Positions 46,846 through 58,000 of a DNA stretch of 64,000 nucleotides are shown here, piece after piece; positions within the stretch are counted from its first letter, which is position 1, and each line of letters begins with the position of its first letter. This DNA is from Saxidomus purpurata (Eukaryota > Mollusca > Bivalvia > Venerida > Veneridae). The DNA lies in NCBI GenBank assembly GCA_022818135.1, contig JAFMSR010000007.1, positions 11,603,007-11,667,006 on the forward strand. The letters run 5' to 3'. The notes below the pieces were generated by a model. The model did not search any database. It saw nothing but the letters and a program-made list of their open reading frames with translations, and had not been told where the DNA came from. Position numbers and translations under genes: made by a program.

Positions 46846-46857
46846 GAAAGTGAAAGT
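46846..46857 (-). promoter_or_regulatory. IRF-type element (GAAAGTGAAAGT) beside the ASPHD2-like start
   Basis: GAAAGTGAAAGT fits the GAAANNGAAANN consensus of interferon regulatory factor sites exactly. It is 23 bp upstream of the start codon; on the gene's strand it reads ACTTTCACTTTC, and such sites work in either orientation. Confidence 0.45.
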
Positions 46858-47030
46858 AGATGTGTTGACATACGTCTGTGTTTCATTTTTTCTGTTGTTT
46901 TTTTTAATGATTATTAATCGAATGATTTGTTTCAACTCCTCGCAACACCTTGATTAGGTGAGCTCCGCTGTCAAATCACTGCCTATACAAAATACCACGA
47001 TACGGCATGTAAACTATTTTTGTCGAGCCG

Positions 47031-47696
47031 CTTGCGAAAGCTCGATATAGCTGTCCAAATGGCGGTTCGGAGTATGTGCGTGCGTCTGTGCGTCCGTCCG
47101 AGTTTAGCATGTCCGGGCCGTAACTTATCCATGGATCAAGGGATTCTTAAATAACTTGGCACAAATGTTCACCATCAAGGGACGGAGTGTATCTGCAAGA
47201 ACCAGGTCCCTAGATCTAAGGTCAAGGTCACACTTAGAGGTCAAAGGTCAAATTCAAGAATGACTTTGTCTGGAGCATATATTTTTTTCATGCATGGAGG
47301 GATTTTGATGTAACTTGGCACAAATGTTGAACACCATGGGACAGAGTGTCATGCGCAAGAACCAGGTCCGTAGGTCTAAGGTCAATGTCACATTTAGAGG
47401 TTAAAGGTCAAATTCAAGAATATCTTTGTCCGGAGCATTTCTTCTTCATGCATGGAGGGATTTTGATGTTACTTGGCACAAATGTTCACCACCATGCGCT
47501 ACCCTTGTTCTTAGAATTACTTCCCTTTGTTGTTACTATAGCTTATATTGTAACTTTTTTATTAATGGCCGTAGAGAAAAATCGAGACCACTTTTCTGTG
47601 GTACAACATGCATGTTACATCCAATATATATGTGTATTTTGACCTATCTCTATACTTGGTAAGGAGTTAGCCCTTTTAACATATGGCGGCTCGACA
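47031..47696. mobile_element. Pearl/Helitron-like element, family 5 (CGAGCCGC)
   Basis: Perfect 11-bp terminal inverted repeats TGTCGAGCCGC and GCGGCTCGACA. A 5' hairpin (CGAGCCGCTTGCGAAAGCTCG), then GTGCGTCTGTGCGTCCGTCC, then core units of about 185-195 bp with TGTCCGG(G/A)(C/G)C, GGGATTTTGATGTAACTTGG, AAGAACCAGGTCC and TAAGGTCAAGGTCACA. Confidence 0.68.
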
Positions 47697-48956
47697 TGTT
47701 GCACGTGGGCATCTAGTATTTCATACATATAAATATTCTATCAAAAATAAATCCTTTATTCAACCATGAAATACTAACCGACGAAAACATCACTACAAAT
47801 TTTATATCAAAATGTTCAGAAAAATTGTAAATTTTTAGACAATAGTAAATTTTTTGTGGTAAAAAAGAACTAAAAGAAGTTTCAAACAATCTTTTTCTAA
47901 CTTCACGCAAATAAGTGTATGAAAAAATGCGGATGACTGTCAATTTGTCATGGATTTTATAAAGCTTGCTTTCAAAACTTCATACATTGTTTCGGTTTAT
48001 GATTTCTATTTATTTTTCAAAGATATAGAGGATATTTGATCTCACAGAAACAAACAAATTTTCTTTTCTTTTATGTTTTCTTGACAAAATAATCAGGAAA
48101 TATTGGGATCATAGCATTTCATATTCCCCTTGGAAAACCCCATAATAATAACCGCATTACTACCATCATTACTGATAACGCAACAAAAATAGTTCAAAAT
48201 ATTTCGATTATTTCAGATAAAAGTATTTAAGAAGTCATATTTATAATAAAATGAAACTGGAACATCAATACATTAGAAACAAATTGAAACACTTGTTAGA
48301 TAAATAAGTCTTACTTCGTCACACCATGAATCGCCGCATAATACTCAATTAGCTGTTCATTCAGTTAAAAAATTGTTCGGTAAGGATGTCTTAAGTGCAA
48401 AATTTGGTCCAATTAACTGCACTTGTGATTAATGAGAGTTTCAAAGTAGTTTTCCAATTGCTATAGGTGACGTGTAGGTTCCAGGCCATATCATACAAGT
48501 ATTAAGAACTTATTGTGAAATTGGACGGTGATGAAAAAAAATCAACTTTTTCTCAAATTTGCTCTAAAACTGCTATAAATGGATAGAAATGGGATCTAAC
48601 TGAGAAACTGAATACCCTCAGCAATATGTTTATATTGAAAATATCCAAAACAGTTGGCCTGCTCACTCGAAAAATCTTGACCAATAACACATTCTACCGT
48701 TATATTTGGGAACTCATTAATATGTGTATATTCTGGATGGGGCGATTCATTTGCCCAATACAAATATCAGTGTTCCGAATTCAATCAATTTCGATGACAG
48801 TGTAGTGTGAGATACGGTTCCTGAGACATATCAATTACTGTACTGGGTATTGGTTAAAGGTGTACTGAGTATTGACGGAATGAGCGAATCTCTGTACTGA
48901 GTATTGCATAAAGAAATGAGTAAAAAATAAAATATTTGAAACTGGGAATGTCTTTA
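47697..48956. other. Intergenic, nothing recognised
   Basis: AT-rich. GTACTG(A/G)GTATTG occurs three times at 48839-48907. Confidence 0.45.
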
Positions 48957-49062
48957 ATGGGGGTTGTGGTGTGGGTGGTGGTGTGTGTGGTGGTGTGCCT
49001 TCTGGGTGCTGTGGGGTTCGTTTTGGGGAGGCTGCGTTTTTGGTACGTGGCATTCCCTGTTT
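48957..49062. repeat. GT/GGTGT-rich low-complexity tract ending in GTACGTGGCATTCCCTG
   Basis: A run of GGTGG/TGTGT words leads into TTTTTGGTACGTGGCATTCC. The same end word follows the T/G tract at 49931-49975. Confidence 0.65.
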
Positions 49063-49831
49063 GATATTATTTTTGTTTTTATTTGTTATCAGTTGGATAT
49101 AAAATCAGGAAGTGTGTTGCTTTGCACAAATCTTTTTAAACGTTAATAATTTCTTTCAGGTATAAGTGAATAATAAACTGGCGTTTTGAGTGTTGGACAC
49201 AGATGTCAGAATTACATTTATATTTTAAAAGTTTCATCAAATAATCAACATGCAAATGCATATACCATGTATACTGTGCAGAACTTCGCTGCCCGTTCAA
49301 TGAGTCAAACATAAAGTGACTTTTAATGTCATCTACAACTAGTAAACACTGATCTAAAATACTAAGTTGTAAAATAAATAAAATGCGATGTGATGTTCTT
49401 AATAATGAAAATTACGGAACTCTCTATCACATTTGTTTTCAAATTATCTCCGTTACTGGTAAGTTTAAAGATTGTATCTTATTTTATTATGTCGGTAAAT
49501 TAAATCAAAGTAAGTAAAGGATAGAACATTGGAATACATGTTACCAACAAAATTAGATAAGAAGCCAAAATGGTCCTAAAGCGCTCACCTGATACACAAT
49601 TATGACAATATGTGATCAAACCTCAACCCCAAACTACATACATGTATCATAAACGCAAACATTCTCTTTGACCCTGACAAGACAAACTTCTAATAAAATT
49701 ACATAATAGTTTGATTGTTAATGTCACCTGTATGCCATACACAATGTATTTAGCTGGGTGACCTAGAATTGACCCCAGATTACCTACATTGGAACTCAAC
49801 CTAAAATCCATCAGGACAATCACACTAACCA

Positions 49832-49931
<100 letters not shown>

Positions 49932-49975
49932 GGGGGTTTTTTTGGGGGGGTTGGTTTTTTGTACGTGGCATTCCC

Positions 49976-51795
49976 TTTGATTGTTGAAGATCCAATGAAA
50001 AATGCAACCTCTATTGCATACACAGTGTTGTTTTTATGATTTGACCCCGTTATATAGCTTTTTACCCCAGATGACCCATGTTCGAACTCGACCTATATTT
50101 ATTTACAAACGCTTTTGAAATATCAATATAAACATATAGTGTAGCGGTGCCGTGTAACCAACATTTTAAATCGATTTCTGCAAATTCCTACCTAGATTTT
50201 TACTTATATTTTAATTCTAGCCTTTAGTTTTATATTTATGAATAAGAATGTCAATTTAAAAAAATAATATTTTTTTCAACGGTAACCAGGAATACTCTAT
50301 AACGGTATAGACGGTTCCTGCGGTAACTGAGAGCGAGCAGCTCTAAAATATTAGCATGGATCTCGAGAGTTTTAACATTGTTTTTTCGGGACTTGAATAC
50401 TGAAATCTTAACAGTAACATGTCTTTTCCAGGTCGTCTTTGCATGGGTATGAGGATTTTAGTATTTATATTAAAACGACTATATGAAGATGTTAAATCAA
50501 ACATTACCTGACCAGAAAGACACAACCAGAGAAACGCACAAATTCCGACATTATGACAACAATTTCAAAAAGCCAGATAAGTTGGTCCCTAAGGATGGCA
50601 TCCGCTCAATAATTTTTAATTAGCATATTCTTAATATGAAAATAGGCAATACCTATATCGGGCGAAAGCATAACAGTACGAATTTTTAGGGGACGCAAAA
50701 ACGGTTCAAATTCCGAAAATTATTGGTCACGAATATTCAAAGAGTCATGCATCGAGTGTTGATTGCGAAAAGAAATGGTGCTTTTCACAAGAAAGAGCAT
50801 CAAACTTTAGGAATGTGTATAAATAGGATCTCTACATTTCAAAGTACAAAGCTGAAGTGTTGCGTTTTCAAACACAAAAATTGCAGACATTTAATGACAA
50901 CAACAACAGAGTACCCGTAGACGCAATTGGAAGTCTTCGGCAAGTTCCCTTACCCTTCATTCTGCAGAGACGTTGCCATTGCGTACAGACGGTGCATCGT
51001 TATAAGTATGTTATCGTATCGTCCGTGGGTGCGGACAAATTGAAATATTCCATGGGTAATCGTGAATTCATTAATTTTATTGCTTTCAGTATTCAATTAA
51101 ATACTCATACATACGTTTACCTATGGTCGGGCTTCGCGCCCGAAGCTTTCGCCCGTATTAATACACTTCTTGACTAGTTACAGTTAGCTGAAAGAAAAGG
51201 CTTTGTACTGGTCGTATGCATAACGTAAGTCATATGAAAATCTTCTTATCTTTTCCAATTTTTTCTTTTTACTTTCGATTTCTAACACGTAACTTTCCGC
51301 CGATTACATATACATGTTATACATTTTTTCAACTCAAAGCACCGAGCTACATGATATTCTTGACGTGGTCAAAAGTAATGTTTCTCAGTTTTTGTAATCA
51401 GGCGTGCTTATTGCAGGTACTCGTCTGGTTCACATTTTTAGTTCAAAACCCGTCGTTTCTTTGACGACGTTTACTAACAAGATGGCTACCAAAGAACATT
51501 GAAAGTAGTTCCAAATAAAATATGTTGTTCCGCGGCCTACTCGTCATATTTATAAAAGTGTGCCTTTTTGACAAGAATTTTCTCAAAAACTATTAAAAAG
51601 CACACTCGGTCTTCACATAGATTCACATTTATCTGTAATGTTTAATTCTAAGAGTGTAGCTTCATCGCAGATTATAGCACTCGTTTGTTTGTCGTAGCTT
51701 ACTTGTAATTAGTCCTATTTGACAGGACGGACACCTGCAGTACTTTTTGCTCGTAAAATTTAGCTCCTCATCGCAAATGATTCTAAGATAGAATC
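49976..51795. other. Dynein 5' flank, no clear regulatory site
   Basis: No gene recognised. AAGATGGCTACC at 51479-51490 is a YY1-like site about 300 bp before the dynein start. I looked for an RFX X-box (GTTGCCATGGCAAC type) and did not find a good one. The transcription start is not visible. Confidence 0.4.
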
Positions 51796-52012
51796 ATGGA
51801 TGACGAGCGAATCGATTGGATACGGCATCAGGTGTTTTTAGGATTAGACATAAATGAAATAGATGTCTTTGAAGAACTTTTAGATCGCGATGACGGCGTC
51901 TGGGAGAGGGAGCTTGGTAAATTCTTGAATGACACTCCAGAAGATAATGAATCATCTATCGTTTTCTACAAAATAACGAAGGAAGAAGAAGAAGAGGTAG
52001 AAGTGGAATGTG
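51796..52012 (+). CDS. DNAH10: DNAH10-type exon 1
   Basis: The start ATG gives MDDERIDWIRHQVFLGL, a conserved heavy-chain N-terminus. Donor TG|GTAAGG, phase 1. Confidence 0.85.
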
Positions 52013-55000
52013 GTAAGGGAATAACAATACTAGCCATGCAATATTGGTTTTACCCATTATTTTGATTTTATATTTTTATCTGGACTGAGTAACCTAGTAA
52101 CCACCTGTGCTTCCTGTGATTTAATAAATGTAGAGTGGTGGAACCTATGCTGGAGGTATCCCTATGCTGGTGGTATCTCCGAAAAACAGCTATTTACAGA
52201 AAAACAGATGAAGAAAAAATTTTCAGGGTACATTCAGCATTGACAGTCGATGAAATGCTTTTAAAGCAAACTTAATTAGTGATAGCCGCACATGAGCTCT
52301 GTGACGTCACAGCAGCTATCAATTGTACCCGATCCATTTCGCTAGAAAAATTCTTAAATATAGACATCAATTAAATCACCCCAGTTAAAGTTAGCATTTT
52401 TGATAAAACTTATTTATTTTGTATAAAAATATATATTCTATGGAAACTGTTATCTCTTGTTAGTTAATATTTAGGCTCTAAAACTGTTTCCCACCAGTTG
52501 GTTGTCAAATATCACATACCGCCAGCATTGGTTCCCTTCGTGGTGAAATTTCAAGTTTTGACATGTGTCGTGTCAATAGCTCCCAGAACGACACAGTCAC
52601 GTGATGACGCACATCAACATCTTGTTTCGATTTAGCAGGGATAACATTATGTTTTCGCTGAGGCAAATCAAAATGGTTAGGATTTCCTGCTTTCTGAACA
52701 GCTGATATACATTCAAAATACCTCCAGCATAGGTTCCCCCACTCTAAGGTTTACTAATACTGGTTATATAAATAGTGATAATAAATTATAATACTTGTGA
52801 TATTTGTTGTGGTCATGTGATATAATACTGCAATACTATGTCTTTTACTAACATTAATCACGATTTTGTCTCTAATATTCAAAATGTAGAAGAATTATGT
52901 TATTTCAAACCATAAACATGATATGCTGTCAACATCAGATGTCATATTTCACCGCATGATGTTAAATGAGCGTTCGCTTAGAAAACAACGCTTTGCATTT
53001 AATTCACCTTTAGTAATATCTTGTCATGTTAGAATCTAAATAACATCCTTTTCAGCATTGTTATCGTCTAATACATAATTATTTGTCGTACTGATGCACA
53101 GTTATTAACCACTCAGGCCTCCGGCCTTTGTGGCTAATTACTGCGTATCAGTACTCCAAATCACTTTTTATTAAACGATGAACACCACTGGAATGGATGT
53201 TATTTCATAACTAAATAATTTCTTTTTCATTATGTATGTAATATGCAATGTGTATTTAAGTCGGCTTTAAAAGCTCTTCAGAGAGTTTATTCGTGTACTC
53301 TGTACCAATGTTATGTCTAAAACCGACTTTATAAATAAATATTACTTGACTTGACTTGGAGTTCTCTTGTATCGCGGCATTAATGATATATTAGAATGGC
53401 TGACTGATAAAATTTACTTGTCCAAATGAACTTAATAGTATAAAATTCTTGAAAATTTCTCTTAATTATTGTCTGTACCTGCTCTTTGACAAGCTGGGCA
53501 ATATGGACAATTAATTTTGTCGCCCCTGGTGGTTGACACCTACTGCTGTCTGTTGAATGTTTAAATTAGAAATTATTATGCAGTAGTTTAAATGTCTGGA
53601 TAACAACAGTATCCCTACCTTCAAAATCATTGTTAAAATCTGTACCTGTAAAGTAGTTTCTAGCTTTTTGCCTTTGTGTGTAAAATACAAGCATAAATGG
53701 GAACTTACTTTTTTCAGAGCCAGAAATTCCAGATATAACTCAGGAAGAGGAGGCTGCTGAGGGTGAAGGCGGAGAACAGCAAGCCCAGGGTGATTCAGCC
53801 CCTGGAGAGGATGCTGAGCCTAAAGAACAAGCTCTTGGTGTATCCACACCCACAGGGGAGGGGGAAGAGACAGCTAAGAAAGGTACAGTATTTGAATAGT
53901 AGTCTCACAAAAACTTGAACTTGTTCATTTCATTTGAATGAAATTTGGTAAAAATTATGTTTATGTCTCCCCCTTCAGTCAGTCCACTTTTCCATTACCT
54001 TTCTTCATCTCCAATTATAATACCTTATGATTGATTTTCATCAAACTTTCATGGAAGCATCAGTATAGATTCTGGTTGTGCATATTACAATTTGGGTCAT
54101 ATAGTCAAAGGTCAAGGTTAAATGGGCCTGAAACTTGGAATATGTTGTTGCCTCTCAATTCCAAAACCTGTTTGATTTTCATCAAACTTTCAGGGAAGCA
54201 TAAGTATGAAGACTTGTTTTGCGTATTACACTTCAGGGTCATGCAGTCAAAGGTCAAGATAACATGGACCTGAAAATTGACCGCTCTTTATCCCTAAAAC
54301 CCCTTTTTTGATTTTCATCAAACTTTTAAGCATAGGTATGAAGTCTTGTTTAGCATATTACACTTCAAGGTCATACAGTCATAGGTCAAGATCACAAGGA
54401 CGTGAAAATTGACCGCTCTTTATCTCCAAAACCCCTTGTTTGATTTTCATCAAATTTTCAGGGAAGCATCAGTGTGAAATCTAGTTGTGCATATTACAAT
54501 TTTGGGTCATTAAGTCAAAGTTGATCATCTTATCTGCTCTTAATCTCCTAAACTCTTTGTTGGATTTTCATCAAACTTGATTTGAAGCAGTAATAGGAAG
54601 TTTAGATGTACATTGTAATTTGGGGTCAACGGCCAAGGTTACAGGGGCCTGAAAGTTTGAAACTTTGTCTGCTCTTTATCTCCTAATCCTTAAGTTGGAT
54701 TTTCATCAGACTTTTAAGGAAAGTATGAACATGAAAGCTATTTGGTCATGGCAATTTGAAGACTGGGGTCAAAGGTCAATTTCACTATGACCTTTAATGA
54801 TAAAATAGTTTAAGAACGGTTGATGCATAGGAGCATGTTTTAGGGTTATTGTGATAACCTATGAAAGGTCAGCGGGTCAATTGTCAAAGTCACTTTTGGA
54901 GACAGTCTGATCTGAAAGAGACATTCATTTTTCTTCAAAATAATAGAGTTGGTACAGATTTACATAGATAATGTCGTAAATTATTTGATATGTACCTATT

Positions 55001-58000
55001 GCCATGTAGCGCAACACAAATTGTAACAGTATCATACCATGTTTATTATGTACAGGGACAAGTGGAAAAAAGCGTCGCAAGGCAAGCACACCAAGTGGTG
55101 AACCTAAATCTGAACCAGCCACTCCAAAACCTGATACAGCAACCCCGGAGGTTGCAGAACCAAAACCTGAGGAGGGTGAGGAGGGAGGAGATGGGGACGG
55201 AGAGGATGAGGAAGAGCAGAAAGTTCCTAGAACAGTATGAATCATGGTTTATTCACAACTATTTCTTTTCAAAACATGTGACATAAACTTTAATTGTAGC
55301 CTTATTGTAGGGAAAGAACTTACTTTAGGAAAGAAAAAAATAAAAAATATTAATGTATGAAATATGTCCCAATGCTTGATTAGGAATGTTTAAACAGCTG
55401 AAACATAGTACTAAATTTCAAATTGAAAGAAAATAGTTCTCAAAAATATAAAACAGATTTTTCTGTCACTTACATACTTTTTCTTTTCAGAAAATTGTTG
55501 TACAGAAAGTTTTGCATACGTACTTATACATGTGCTACCAGCATTTGCCAGAAGAATTCGCAGACCATGACAGCATGTATTTTATAAGAAACACTCCGGG
55601 TATGGTTCCTCTTCCAAACACCAAAGAGGAGGCCTTGGAGACATTGCCTAACTACTTTGAGATGGGAATCTTGAACGGCCATTCACTTGTTATGTTAGAA
55701 CACATCATTGCACAGGTAATTTTACTTGTTGATGGTCAGTTTATTATTATACAAAGATATTTTTAGTTGTAATAAAGGCCCTCTCACAGTATAAGACTAC
55801 TCTGTGAATAAAGATCAGTAGGGAGATAACAGAGACATATTTATCTATCTATGTAAAACTTTTGCTGATAAAGACTCTCTTCCAAAAAAGACTACCTTAG
55901 CTTCTTCCCAGTGATGGTGTTTGCACACGGGTTTTATTGTTCATTACAATATTCTTGCAAGTATGTATTAAAATACAAATACTAACACCTATTCAGTATT
56001 GTCTCTAAGACATGAGTTTTGACATTGACATGTTATTACAAAAATTTCAAAATGGTCATTATTAAAAAAGAACAATAAAACATCCAATCTATATCTTTAG
56101 TTGACCTTATATTGTGTTAACACCATAGACAAATGAAAAAATGTGCATATATTTATCAGTTAATGTATAATTATGAAGACATTTGCCGAAATCAGAGTTG
56201 TCTATCTGACTGTTATATCTGCTGTATTGTTGATACTTGTAACGTCGGACAATTTCTTATGTTTGACAGGTTTACATGCCACTATTGTCCTATAACCAAC
56301 ACAGAATTAGTGAAGGTAAGGCAAGTCGGCCAGAAACTCGCACAGACACGCGTGCATCACACAAAACTGAGGAAGAGGAAAAAGAGGGAGAAAAGAAAGT
56401 CAATGTCGCGGAATCGCGTGCCAAGGCCATGCTTAGAGATGAGTTTCTTATCAGCATGCAGAAATTTGCCGGAAGCATCACTCGGACAATACAGCAGATT
56501 GAAGGAGAAGTTAGACTAGAAGTTCCAGAGATGGAGCTTAGTGACAACATAGATGAAATTGTAGCTAATGCAGATCTAATGGATCAGATCAGGGAAGTTT
56601 GTCATGAGTGGACTAAACAGGTGAGAGCAGCTTTAGAACTTCAGCTGAAGAAGGTTCCACAAGGAAAAGGACCACTGGCAGAAATTGACTTCTGGAGAGA
56701 ACGTAATGCAGCATTGAGTGCATTAACAGAGCAGCTGAAGATACCACAAGTGGCAAAAATGCTGGAAGCTTACTCTCACCTCGAAGCTGACTTTGATGAT
56801 GTGAAGTCTGAACTCAATAAATATTACGTTGAAGCAAAGGACAATGTCAGATTCCTTTCAACACTTGAACGTCACTTTAAGAATATCGCACACGGAGCCA
56901 CCTTCCAGGTTGTGATTGAGACAATCCCTTCAATGATGAATGCTCTTCGGATGGTTTGGATCATTTCCCGCCATTATAACAAAGATGAGAGAATGGTTCC
57001 ATTGATGGAAAGAATTGCTTGGGAGTTGGCAGAGAGAGTTGACAAAGTCATCAACATTAGAAATATTTTCAAGTAAATATGCATTTTCGATACTTTTATC
57101 TGTTGATTCAGGCATTATGTTTGTGTTTTAATTTGAATGCATTTTCCCAATAGTTTCTGCATGTGTGAGCACTATTAACAATATAAATTTTAAGTGTAAT
57201 TTAGAAAGTTTATTTCACATACATGTAGGTGATCATGGATATACAACAACTGCAGAGCCATGTGAAATTAGAGATATGACAAAACAGAGAACTGTTGAAT
57301 AGCCATCTTTTTGATAATGTAAAATGTATACAACATGATAACTCATCATTGTATAATAGTGTAAATTAGTATCATTAATTACCCATAAATGAAATAAATG
57401 AAGACACACTAGAAAAACAACAAAATAATAATTTGCATTCATTGACAAACAGATGCTGAAATCATGTTGATAGAGTGAGTTACAGGCTATGTTGGTATCT
57501 AGGGCTTCAAATAAAGAAGAGCTATTTAAAAGTAACCGATCTTCAAAGTCTGCATTTCCCTAAATTAGTGGTTTCAAAAAATCTGATCAAATCTTACTAT
57601 TTACCTTCAGGGACACGACAGATGAGGTAAAAAGGCGAACGTTGGAAGCTAAGAAGATGTTACAGGTATGGAAGGACAGTTACTTCGAGGTGAGAGCAAA
57701 GATTGAACAGTCAGGACGTGACCAGAGATGGGAGTTTGACAGAAAGAAGTTGTTTGAGAGAACTGACTACATGTCCAATATATGTCAGGATCTATACTAT
57801 GTTGCACAGGTATTGTTATTGTTTTTTATGTTTCTTAAACTTGTTTCTTACTTGAAAATGGGTATACTGGGATCTAGGCAGTTTGGTTTCATGATTCATA
57901 TTGCTGTAAGAATATGGTACTGTTTACATGATAGAGGGGTTGTTTTGTTAGACATCATTATATGTATCATATTACAGAATCTATTACTTATATACATGTA

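Noticed and set aside
50723..51177. Overlapping frames upstream of the dynein start as extra 5' exons
   Set aside because: No similarity to dynein N-termini; the ATG at 51796 already gives a conserved start.
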